Source of the DNA: Aequorivita sp. UBA3180
GTDB lineage: Bacteria > Bacteroidota > Bacteroidia > Flavobacteriales > Flavobacteriaceae
Direction: 5' to 3'
Length of the DNA stretch: 43,502 bases
NCBI GenBank assembly: GCA_002364215.1
Contig: DEXQ01000003.1
Span: forward strand, 1 to 43,502
Shown here: positions 32,850-40,157 of the stretch, piece after piece
Position numbering within the stretch: position 1 is the first letter of the stretch
How the letters are laid out: each line of letters opens with the position of its first letter
Program-made: the position numbers and the translations under genes
Notes under the pieces: model-generated
Told to the model about the DNA's origin: nothing
The model's database searches: none
What the model saw: only the letters and a program-made list of their open reading frames with translations

Positions 32850-34538
32850 ATGCGCTGGACCCTAAAACCCAAACCCGATCCCGAAAAAGTGAAATCACTT
32901 TCAAAGGCATTAAAAGTGGAACCGATAATTGCGTCGCTTTTGGTGCAGCGTGGGGTTGAAACTTTTGAGGAAGCCGAAAAATTTTTTCGCCCAAGTCTGG
33001 ACAATCTTCACGATCCGTTTTTAATGAAGGATATGGACAAAGCCGTTTCCCGAATTGAAAAAGCAATCGAAAACGAAGAAAATATTTTAATCTACGGCGA
33101 TTACGATGTGGACGGAACCACCAGCGTCGCCCTGCTTTCTTCCTATTTAAAAAGTTATTATCCAAATGTTTCTACATACATTCCAGACAGGTATGATGAA
33201 GGCTACGGCGTTTCATATAAAGGAATTGATTATGCCGAGGACAATGGTTTTTCGCTAATTATTGCCTTGGATTGCGGTATAAAAGCCATTGAAAAAGTGA
33301 CCTACGCTTCCGAAAAAAATATCGATTTCATTATCTGCGATCACCACCGACCAGGGAAGGAAATCCCAAAAGCCATTGCGGTACTCGACCCAAAACGGGA
33401 AGATTGCGAATATCCGTACAAAGAACTCTGCGGTTGCGGCGTTGGGTTTAAATTGATTCAAGGGTTGGCAACAAAAAGAGACCAGCAAATTGACGATTTG
33501 TTGCTCTATTTAGATTTGGTCGCTACTGCAATTGCTGCCGATATTGTTCCAATCACTGGCGAAAATAGAATTCTTGCACATTATGGATTGAAGGTTATAA
33601 ACAGCAATCCGCGAACGGGAATTCAGGCAATTTTAAAACAAGTAAAAAAAGAAACGCTCACCATTACTGATGTAGTTTTCATTATCGCGCCGCGCATCAA
33701 CGCTGCTGGAAGGATGAAACACGGCAACCACGCCGTCACCTTACTTACAGAAACCGATTCTGAAAAAGCAGAAACCTGCGCTGCTGAAATTGAAACCTTC
33801 AACACAGATCGCAAAGAGGCCGACAAACAAATTACGGAAGAAGCACTTCACCAAATAATTCAAAATAAAGAGGAACAACGGATGACAACCGTGGTCTATA
33901 AAGAAAACTGGCACAAAGGCGTGATCGGCATCGTGGCTTCCCGATTGACCGAAACCTATTATCGTCCAACTTTGGTGTTTACAAAAAGTGGTGAAAAATT
34001 GGCTGCCTCTGCCCGTTCCGTAAAAGGTTTTGATGTTTATAATGCTTTGGAAAGCTGTGCGGAACACATTGAACAGTTTGGTGGGCATATGTATGCCGCG
34101 GGATTGACTTTGTTTGAAAAAGATTTTGAAAATTTCAAAAACGAATTTGAACGGGTGGTTTCCGAAACCATCGATCCGCATTTGCTCACACCCGAAATAA
34201 AGATTGATGCTGAAATAAACCTAGCAGACATTACCCCAAAGTTCTTCAGAATATTAAAGCAATTTGCACCCTTTGGCCCGGGAAATATGACACCCACATT
34301 TATGACACAGAATCTGAAAGACACCGGCTGGGGAAAATGTGTGGGTGAGGATAAAACGCACCTGCGCATTGTGGTTAAACAGGGAGATTCTAATCAATTT
34401 ACGGGAATTGGTTTCAATATGGCTGAAAAAAGTGATATCGCCTGCAACGGAAAGCCATTTAAAGCTACTTATTGCATTGATGAAAATGTATGGCAGGGGA
34501 ATGTGAGTTTGCAATTGCGGTTAAAGGATATTAAATAA
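32850..34538 (+). CDS. recJ: Single-stranded-DNA exonuclease RecJ
   Basis: RecJ degrades 5' ends of single-stranded DNA in recombination and mismatch repair. From the ATG at 32850 it has 562 residues. The DHH domain is clear: YGDYDVDGTTSVALL (motif I), ALDCGIKA (motif II), and FIICDHHRPG (motif III). The DHHA1 and OB regions follow with RINAAGRMKHG, GIVASRLTETYYRPTLVF, FGGHMYAAGLTL and the end FAPFGPGNMTPTF. An upstream TTG at 32832 would add six residues and is less likely. It converges with lpxH. Confidence 0.94.
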   Translation: MRWTLKPKPDPEKVKSLSKALKVEPIIASLLVQRGVETFEEAEKFFRPSLDNLHDPFLMKDMDKAVSRIEKAIENEENILIYGDYDVDGTTSVALLSSYLKSYYPNVSTYIPDRYDEGYGVSYKGIDYAEDNGFSLIIALDCGIKAIEKVTYASEKNIDFIICDHHRPGKEIPKAIAVLDPKREDCEYPYKELCGCGVGFKLIQGLATKRDQQIDDLLLYLDLVATAIAADIVPITGENRILAHYGLKVINSNPRTGIQAILKQVKKETLTITDVVFIIAPRINAAGRMKHGNHAVTLLTETDSEKAETCAAEIETFNTDRKEADKQITEEALHQIIQNKEEQRMTTVVYKENWHKGVIGIVASRLTETYYRPTLVFTKSGEKLAASARSVKGFDVYNALESCAEHIEQFGGHMYAAGLTLFEKDFENFKNEFERVVSETIDPHLLTPEIKIDAEINLADITPKFFRILKQFAPFGPGNMTPTFMTQNLKDTGWGKCVGEDKTHLRIVVKQGDSNQFTGIGFNMAEKSDIACNGKPFKATYCIDENVWQGNVSLQLRLKDIK

Positions 34539-34603
34539 ATTTCATAGTAGGTCAGGACGGCTGAAAACTTTAGGATCACCCGCAAATAAGCCATAGATAA
34601 GTC

Positions 34604-34675
34604 ATAAATAGAGTATGAATAGAGTATGAATAGAGTATGAATAGAGTATAAATAGAGTATGAATAGAGTATGGAT
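34604..34675. repeat. Six tandem 11-bp repeats in the recJ-lpxH gap
   Basis: ATGAATAGAGT units follow one another without gaps at 34604, 34615, 34626, 34637, 34648 and 34659, two of which have A in place of G at the third base. A partial unit ends the array. A degenerate unit seems to precede it. The location is between two convergent stops, so transcription termination is one possible effect. Confidence 0.9.
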
Positions 34676-34689
34676 GCCTTATAAAAACC

Positions 34690-35448
34690 TTAAGGACGGT
34701 ATGTCTTTAACTCCAATTTGTCTCCATCAAAAACGCCATAGGTATAATGGTTTATCCAATCGCCAAGATTGTAGTAGGTTGAATTTTCACCAACCTTAAT
34801 TTCCATCGGCAAATGGCGATGCCCAAAAACGAAGTAATCAAAATGTTTGCTCTCAAGTTTTCTTTTGGAATATTGCGCCAACCATTCCTTTTCCTCACCC
34901 AAAAATTCTTTGTCCTCATCGCCCGAAATCAATTTGTTTTTTACCGAAAGGTGTTGCGCTAAACGTACGCCAATATCGGGATGCAACCATCGGAAAAGCC
35001 ATTTTGAAAACGGATTGATAAAAACCTTTTTCATCCGTTTGTAGCCTTTGTCGCCCGGGCCTTTTCCATCGCCATGACCGATAAAGAAATGCTTTTCGTT
35101 GAAGACAAACTCCTTTGGATCGTGATAAACTGGAATGTTCAATTCCTTTTCAAAATAATCGTGCATCCACAAATCGTGGTTGCCCACAAAAAAGTGGATT
35201 TGGATGCCACTGTCACGAAGTTCGGCCAGTTTTCCCAAAACCCGAACAAAGCCTTTTGGCACCACAGTTTTATATTCAAACCAAAAATCGAAGAGATCAC
35301 CGAGCAGAAAAATAACCTCGGCATCGTGCTTAATGCTGTCCAGCCATTTCACAAAAATCTTTTCGCGCGGAAGGCTTTCGGCCTGTGTGGGTGCGCCAAG
35401 ATGGTTGTCGCTGGAGAAGTATATTTTCTTGCCTTTTGGGATTTGCAT
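34690..35448 (-). CDS. lpxH: UDP-2,3-diacylglucosamine diphosphatase-type metallophosphatase
   Basis: It cleaves UDP-diacylglucosamine to lipid X in lipid A synthesis, if the family call holds. Numbered from the ATG at 35448, the 252-residue protein has metal ligands in FSSDNHLGAP (Asp14, His16), then LLGDLFDFW, VGNHDLW, FFIGHGDGKG and FGHRHLPM, a full calcineurin-like set. The upstream codon at 35454 is TTG and less likely. It is 26 bp after queD on the same strand, a probable two-gene unit. Confidence 0.88.
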   Translation of the reverse strand: MQIPKGKKIYFSSDNHLGAPTQAESLPREKIFVKWLDSIKHDAEVIFLLGDLFDFWFEYKTVVPKGFVRVLGKLAELRDSGIQIHFFVGNHDLWMHDYFEKELNIPVYHDPKEFVFNEKHFFIGHGDGKGPGDKGYKRMKKVFINPFSKWLFRWLHPDIGVRLAQHLSVKNKLISGDEDKEFLGEEKEWLAQYSKRKLESKHFDYFVFGHRHLPMEIKVGENSTYYNLGDWINHYTYGVFDGDKLELKTYRP

Positions 35449-35474
35449 ATTCAAAGATAGGAAAGTGATTCGGT

Positions 35475-35924
35475 TTAATTATCCCCAGCAAACCATTCTG
35501 CATAGCTGCTGTCGGTTTCCTGTAATCTTAACGAGTGAAGCTGAATGTTTTTAGGCAAACGGTTCTTTATTTTTTCAGAAAAATCGATTACCATCATTTC
35601 GCTGGTGGGCTGATAATCTACCAAGAGCACACTGTGCCCGCGATCGCTGAGTTCCTTCGCCAATTCAACGTGTGGCGTATTTTTGTTGAAAACCGTTGCG
35701 TGGTCAAAAACGTCCACAATCTCTTCTTTCACTATTTTTTTGAGGTCGCTAAAGTCTATCACCATTCCAAATTTTACGTTATTGGTATCTTTTATGGGCG
35801 TGCCGATAACGGTTACGGAAAGCTTGTAACTGTGGCCATGCACGTTTCTGCATTTGCCGTCGTAGCCGTAAAGTGCGTGCCCAGTTTCAAAAGAAAAAAT
35901 CTTGGTGATGCGTATCTGTTCCAT
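35475..35924 (-). CDS. queD: 6-carboxytetrahydropterin synthase (6-pyruvoyl-tetrahydropterin synthase family)
   Basis: It converts dihydroneopterin triphosphate to 6-carboxytetrahydropterin in queuosine synthesis. The protein has 149 residues. Zinc ligands are His16 and the HGH pair His29/His31, and the catalytic Cys25 precedes them in KCRNVHGHSYKLSV. FGMVIDFSDLKKIVKEEI and LPTS-like QPTSEMMVIDFSEKIKNRL are typical, and the tail has a Glu in SSYAEW. A plain pyruvoyl-tetrahydropterin synthase role is less likely in a bacterium. No other que genes are in the window. Confidence 0.9.
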   Translation of the reverse strand: MEQIRITKIFSFETGHALYGYDGKCRNVHGHSYKLSVTVIGTPIKDTNNVKFGMVIDFSDLKKIVKEEIVDVFDHATVFNKNTPHVELAKELSDRGHSVLLVDYQPTSEMMVIDFSEKIKNRLPKNIQLHSLRLQETDSSYAEWFAGDN

Positions 35925-35941
35925 TGCATAAAGTTGGGCAA

Positions 35942-35949
35942 CAAAGATA
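35942..35949 (-). promoter_or_regulatory. Promoter core of queD-lpxH
   Basis: The minus strand reads TATCTTTG, with a TTG 15 bp further upstream (35965-35967). It is 17 bp from the queD start. Confidence 0.45.
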
Positions 35950-36010
35950 CAATTTTATTCGCCCCAACTTTTAAAGCCTATTTTTGAAAAAAACTAAGCT
36001 TGGTTTTAAT

Positions 36011-36052
36011 CAAAACATAGCCATGTTTTACACGAAATATGGCTATGTTTTG
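36011..36052. promoter_or_regulatory. 14-bp perfect inverted repeat between queD and the oxygenase gene
   Basis: CAAAACATAGCCAT at 36011-36024 and its exact reverse complement at 36039-36052 are separated by 14 bases. It lies between two divergent genes and upstream of the oxygenase -7 core, so it could be an operator for a dimeric regulator or form a hairpin. There is no T run to suggest a terminator. Confidence 0.6.
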
Positions 36053-36083
36053 CACGGGATAAAAAAATAACCCAATTCTATAC

Positions 36084-36091
36084 TATATTTG
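36084..36091 (+). promoter_or_regulatory. Promoter core of the oxygenase gene
   Basis: TATATTTG matches TAnnTTTG and lies 23 bp before the ATG at 36115, downstream of the 14-bp inverted repeat. Confidence 0.45.
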
Positions 36092-36114
36092 CCCACTTTT
36101 TAAAGAATCCAAAA

Positions 36115-36750
36115 ATGACCGAAGAACTTTTTGAGCAACTGGAATTTGTTGAAAATCCACTGTTTGAAACTATTATTAAAAACTTGCTACAGCAGCAGTA
36201 CAGTATTGTGAACAATTTTTTCACTTCGGAAGAAGTGGAGGTGCTGCGCCATTCATTGCTTGCAAAATACGAAGCGGACCGCTTTAAAAAATCTGCCATA
36301 GGTAACCGCACCAATGAGGAAATAGACAAAACCGTTCGTGGCGATTTTATTCTTTGGATGGATGAAGCAAATGCCAATGCTGCCGAACAGGTTTTCTTCA
36401 AAAAAATAAACGAATTGGTCAATTACTTAAATAAGACTTGCTTTTTGGGAATTCTTCACAAAGAGTTTCACTATGCAGTATATCCAACGGGCACTTTTTA
36501 TAAGCGGCATTTGGACACTTTTCAGAATGACGACCGAAGGAAACTTTCCATAGTTTGCTATCTGAACGAAGACAATTGGCTGCGCGAAAATGGCGGTGAG
36601 CTTACCATTTATACCCAAAAAGAGGAGCTGGATATTTTACCACTTCCCGGGCGGGTGGTAATATTTGAAAGCCAAGTTTTGGAACACGAAGTAAAAGTGG
36701 TGAAAGCTTCGGAACGTATGAGTATTACAGGCTGGCTTAAAACGCGTTGA
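36115..36750 (+). CDS. 2OG-Fe(II) oxygenase (prolyl-4-hydroxylase-like)
   Basis: The 211-residue protein has a double-stranded beta-helix oxygenase domain. Iron ligands are visible as His132 and Asp134 (FYKRHLDTF) and His191 (LEHEV), and Arg201 (ERMSITGW) should bind 2-oxoglutarate. KLSIVCYLNEDNW and NGGELTIYTQ match the prolyl 4-hydroxylase-like family. The protein substrate is unknown. The promoter region has a 14-bp inverted repeat. The gene ends right against a small convergent ORF (36751). Confidence 0.85.
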   Translation: MTEELFEQLEFVENPLFETIIKNLLQQQYSIVNNFFTSEEVEVLRHSLLAKYEADRFKKSAIGNRTNEEIDKTVRGDFILWMDEANANAAEQVFFKKINELVNYLNKTCFLGILHKEFHYAVYPTGTFYKRHLDTFQNDDRRKLSIVCYLNEDNWLRENGGELTIYTQKEELDILPLPGRVVIFESQVLEHEVKVVKASERMSITGWLKTR

Positions 36751-36849
36751 TTACTTCCTTTTAATTTTATTGTAGGCAACCACTACAATTACCAAAATAG
36801 CCAATATTAAAAACAGGCCGGGGCCGCCAAGAAATTTAAGAATATCCAT
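36751..36849 (-). CDS. 32-residue single-pass membrane peptide
   Basis: A short ORF read from the ATG at 36849 to the TAA at 36751 encodes a 32-residue peptide. It starts MDILKFLGGPGLFLILAILV, has a single strong membrane helix at about residues 11-26 and ends in a positively charged tail (YNKIKRK). It is too clean in composition to be random: a Gly-Gly-Pro-Gly turn, a continuous aliphatic helix and a basic end. The ORF sits exactly between the oxygenase and MATE genes, with four 7-bp repeats just upstream. Its function is unknown; it could be a membrane regulatory peptide. Confidence 0.55.
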   Translation of the reverse strand: MDILKFLGGPGLFLILAILVIVVVAYNKIKRK

Positions 36850-36850
36850 A

Positions 36851-36878
36851 TTTCGTATTTCGTATTTCGTATTTCGTA
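36851..36878. repeat. Four perfect 7-bp tandem repeats
   Basis: TTTCGTA occurs four times in tandem directly upstream (minus-strand sense) of the small peptide gene and 6 bp downstream of the MATE stop. It could affect translation of the peptide by changing leader length. Confidence 0.85.
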
Positions 36879-36884
36879 AATGTA

Positions 36885-38219
36885 TTAATTTTCAATGAGC
36901 GGAATATATTTTCTTCGGAATTTAATCATTAGCGCCACCGCACGGTATGCTATCCATACAATTAAGGCCATCCAAATTCCTACTAAGCCCCAATCCATAT
37001 ATTTTGAAAAATAGAGCACGGGAATAAAACCGAAAATAGTTGCACCCAATAGTACGTTCCGCAGGTATCGCATTTCGCCCAAACCTTTAAAAATGGAATC
37101 TAACGTGAAGGCCATCGCATTAAATGGCAAACAAATTAGTACCATAAAAAACATTCCGTAAAAGATGGAAAGCACTTTTTCGTCTTTGTTGAAAAGAAGC
37201 CCCAAAGGTTCATAAAGGACCAATCCGCACAGTACAAGAGCCGCAGCAACGAAAAGATTGTACAGATTCACTTTCTTTGTAAGTTTCCAAAGCGAACCGT
37301 AGTTGCGTTCGCCCAAAAGTTTGCCGCCAAGAATATTCCCTGCGGCGCCGTAGCCATCAATGAAAAAAGCGGTAAAAATCCAAACATTAAAGGCAATGGT
37401 ATGGGCAGCAATATATTCCTTCCCAAGAGCAGCGGCTTCGCGAGTGGCGAGGATTAACGCGGTATTCAACGCTAGAGAGCGCAGAAAGAGATTAAAGCTC
37501 ATTACCACGAGCCGTCTTATTTCGGGATGTAGCGGAAATTTCAGTCTTAAGGAAATTTCGGTTTTCTTTAAAAGAAGAAGTAAGGAGAGACCAGCCATTA
37601 CAATCTGTGCAATAAGACTTGCCCAGGCTGCACCTTTTATTCCTAAAGGTAGTATTAAGCCTTCAATTCCATAAACCAAAGCAAAATCCAACCCTATGTT
37701 TAAAGAAGCTCCTAGGGTAGCGATGACCATAGGCCAGAAAGTGTTTTGCAAGCCCCGGAAAAGTCCAAAAACCGCAAAAGTGAATAGTGTAAGCGGAAAG
37801 CCCCAAACGCGAATATTGTAATAATCAATGCTGAAAGCTAACACCATCCCATCGGCATTGAGAATTTTGAAAATTTCTTCCACAAAAAAATATGTAGAAA
37901 ACAAAACAATGATGCTTAGTGCAATGTTGAAATATATAGCCTGTGCTGGAAAATTATGGAGGTCCTTCAATTTACCAGCTCCCAAATTTTGCGAAACAAT
38001 AGCCGAAATGGCACTGCGGGTTTGTGCCAAGATCCAAATTAAAGCTGAAAGAAACGTTCCAACAATCCCTACTGCAGCAAGCGATTCAATTCCAAATTCC
38101 TTAATATTTCCCACCACAGCAGCATCTGTGGCCGAAAGAACGGGCTCTGCAATTCCTGAAATTATTGCGGGAATGGCAAGTTGTTGGATTCGTTTAAAAG
38201 AAATATCGGTCTGTCGCAT
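36885..38219 (-). CDS. MATE family efflux transporter (DinF-like)
   Basis: The protein has 444 residues and about twelve membrane helices in two halves. The first half opens IQQLAIPAIISGIAEPVLSATDAAVVGNI, the MATE family pattern, with a later LRSLALNTALILATREAAALGKEYIAAH region. It exports cationic compounds or other metabolites by Na+ or H+ coupling; the substrate is unknown. It is transcribed alone from a divergent region with the universal stress protein gene. No terminator is evident. Confidence 0.9.
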   Translation of the reverse strand: MRQTDISFKRIQQLAIPAIISGIAEPVLSATDAAVVGNIKEFGIESLAAVGIVGTFLSALIWILAQTRSAISAIVSQNLGAGKLKDLHNFPAQAIYFNIALSIIVLFSTYFFVEEIFKILNADGMVLAFSIDYYNIRVWGFPLTLFTFAVFGLFRGLQNTFWPMVIATLGASLNIGLDFALVYGIEGLILPLGIKGAAWASLIAQIVMAGLSLLLLLKKTEISLRLKFPLHPEIRRLVVMSFNLFLRSLALNTALILATREAAALGKEYIAAHTIAFNVWIFTAFFIDGYGAAGNILGGKLLGERNYGSLWKLTKKVNLYNLFVAAALVLCGLVLYEPLGLLFNKDEKVLSIFYGMFFMVLICLPFNAMAFTLDSIFKGLGEMRYLRNVLLGATIFGFIPVLYFSKYMDWGLVGIWMALIVWIAYRAVALMIKFRRKYIPLIEN

Positions 38220-38330
38220 GCGGAATGGTAAAACTACGGAAAATGCAAAAAGTTAATAAGCCTGTTTCTGCCTAAATGTTTAAATTTGGTTGAAATGTTA
38301 AAGAGTTATGGATCGAACGAGTTTTAAAGT

Positions 38331-38338
38331 TAATTTTG
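38331..38338 (+). promoter_or_regulatory. Promoter core of the universal stress protein gene
   Basis: TAATTTTG matches TAnnTTTG, 28 bp before the ATG at 38367. Confidence 0.4.
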
Positions 38339-38366
38339 TTTTCAAACTAAGAAGAAGTTTCTGCTT

Positions 38367-39161
38367 ATGAAAAATATATTAGTGCCCGTTGGGTCTTCAG
38401 CAAATGCAATCAGCAATTTACAATACGCCATAGATTTGGCCCAATCAATAAACGCCAATGTATACGTTGTTTCTGTATTTCAGGAACTGTCCAAGGTAGG
38501 TGGTCTTTCAAAGGTAAACTCTATTTTAAAGGAAGAATCGGAAAACCGTTTAGATGAAGTGCTTTCGCAAGTAGAGCGTAAAGGAGTGCAAGTGATTGCG
38601 CACCCAATCAAAGGCGAAGTTTTGGAAGGAATTGCGCGCATTAGCAAGCAAGTGCCAATAGATTTAATGGTTCTGGCGCCACGTAGTAATTCTATAAAGG
38701 AAGAGGTCTATCTCGGGAAAACCTCTGGAAAGCTTTTAAAACAGACCAACATTCCTATTTTGGTAGTTCCAGAAGGAGCAAAGTTCCAACCGCCAAAAAC
38801 TATGTTGATGGCTTTTAAAAATGGAAGTTTTGAGCGTGATGAACTTTTGGAAGCGGTAAAACAGTTCAAACAAAATTTTGGAACCGAAGTTAACGTACTT
38901 CACGTAGAAACTCCCGAAACTACGGAAGAAATGAAAAGCGTAACTGACAATTTAAAGTTGTTGCAAACTTCATATAGCCAAGTGGAAGCCGCTACCACTT
39001 TTCAGGCTGTAATAGAATATTTTCAGCAATTCAATCCAGATATGCTTTGTGTAGTTAGAAGAAAGCGCGGTTTTTTCAAAAAACTTTGGGAAAAGAATGA
39101 AATACATAAAAGAGAATTTCATACCAGCAAACCTCTTTTGGTCTTGCCTGTTCAGGAATAA
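38367..39161 (+). CDS. Universal stress protein (UspA domain)
   Basis: The 264-residue protein has a good N-terminal UspA domain (MKNILVPVGSSANAISNLQYAIDLAQSINANV, then DLMVLAPRSNSIKEEVYLGKTSGKLLKQTNIPILVVP). The second half looks like a diverged repeat (KTMLMAFKNGSF, then FHTSKPLLVLPVQE), giving the tandem form common in Bacteroidota. The ATP-binding GxxGS pattern is not obvious in either domain, so it may not bind ATP. The gene ends at a strong bidirectional terminator shared with the tRNA. Confidence 0.88.
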   Translation: MKNILVPVGSSANAISNLQYAIDLAQSINANVYVVSVFQELSKVGGLSKVNSILKEESENRLDEVLSQVERKGVQVIAHPIKGEVLEGIARISKQVPIDLMVLAPRSNSIKEEVYLGKTSGKLLKQTNIPILVVPEGAKFQPPKTMLMAFKNGSFERDELLEAVKQFKQNFGTEVNVLHVETPETTEEMKSVTDNLKLLQTSYSQVEAATTFQAVIEYFQQFNPDMLCVVRRKRGFFKKLWEKNEIHKREFHTSKPLLVLPVQE

Positions 39162-39164
39162 AAC

Positions 39165-39195
39165 AAAAAACCACCGTTTTCACGGTGGTTTTTTT
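39165..39195. terminator. Bidirectional terminator between the usp gene and tRNA-Ala
   Basis: AAAAAACCACCGT pairs with ACGGTGGTTTTTT around a 4-base loop, with T runs on both strands. It is only 2 bp from the tRNA 3' end. Confidence 0.9.
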
Positions 39196-39272
<77 letters not shown>

Positions 39273-39288
39273 TTGCTGATTAGGATGC

Positions 39289-39296
39289 CAAAAATA
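39289..39296 (-). promoter_or_regulatory. Promoter core of tRNA-Ala
   Basis: The minus strand reads TATTTTTG, 18 bp before the tRNA 5' end, with a TTG 15 bp further upstream (39312-39314). It is inside the gap to the hydrolase gene. Confidence 0.5.
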
Positions 39297-39317
39297 GTAA
39301 ATTTTTTAATACAAGCT

Positions 39318-40157
39318 CTATTTTAGAAACTCAATTGTCTTTTCAACAACGTTTTTTAAATCGGTTGGTAAATTGCTTTCTTCAAAAGGATGTTTTGCTC
39401 CAAAAACATGGTCTGCCCCGTCTATTATTTTCAATTCACTTTCTGGATTCCACGAATGGATTGCTCTTGCCTCCTTTTCGGAAACTGTTGGGTCTTCGCT
39501 TCCGTGAACAATGAGCTGTCCGACTTTCATATTTTTCACTGCACGTTTGATGGAAAAACGCTCTTCATTTTTTTTAAAATCTTTATAGAACTGAAAGTTG
39601 TGGGGCAGCATTTGCTTTGTCCGACTGTTTTCAACGTGTGTTACGCCTGTTTCTTTCCAAGTTTCAAACGCTGCAGTGTTTTCTTGGAATCTTGCTTTAA
39701 AATCGCTTACACTGGCCCACGTAACTACTTTATGAATACGGGTATCTTCTTCGGCCTTTATCAAAACAATTCCGCCACCGCGGCTGTGGCCAATTAAGGA
39801 AATGGTTGAAATTTTCTTTGGAAAATTATCGTTTCCTTTTTCAATTTCGTTTAAAACCCTATCTAAATCGTCAAGTTCAAAACTGAAATTGTTTTCCGCA
39901 AATGCTTCCAAATCTGGGAAATCGATAGGATTTTCCATCGTACCGCCATTATGCGAGAAATTAAATTTTACGAAGCAAAAGCCAGATTCTGCAAACGCTT
40001 CGGCCACCAAATGCCACGCTCCCCAATCCTTAAAGCCTTTATAGCCGTGACAGAAAATAACCACGGGCTGGGGGTTTCCCGTTTCATTATAATAAACATC
40101 GTAAAGAATCGGTTTTTTGTTTTCTGAGGAAAGTATTCTGTTTTTATTTATAATCAT
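39318..40157 (-). CDS. Alpha/beta hydrolase (dienelactone hydrolase-like)
   Basis: The 279-residue protein has VVIFCHGYKGFKDWGAWHLVAE (oxyanion region), the nucleophile elbow GHSRGGG with Ser125, and the C-terminal acid and His region (VHGSEDPTVS and GADHVFG). It is a soluble serine hydrolase of unknown substrate. The start ATG overlaps the stop of the preceding AddB-like gene (ATGA), so the two genes are translationally coupled. Confidence 0.87.
   Translation of the reverse strand: MIINKNRILSSENKKPILYDVYYNETGNPQPVVIFCHGYKGFKDWGAWHLVAEAFAESGFCFVKFNFSHNGGTMENPIDFPDLEAFAENNFSFELDDLDRVLNEIEKGNDNFPKKISTISLIGHSRGGGIVLIKAEEDTRIHKVVTWASVSDFKARFQENTAAFETWKETGVTHVENSRTKQMLPHNFQFYKDFKKNEERFSIKRAVKNMKVGQLIVHGSEDPTVSEKEARAIHSWNPESELKIIDGADHVFGAKHPFEESNLPTDLKNVVEKTIEFLK

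Noticed and set aside
34604..34675. CRISPR or coding repeat in the recJ-lpxH gap
   Set aside because: Units of 11 bp without spacers, and stop codons in the frames.
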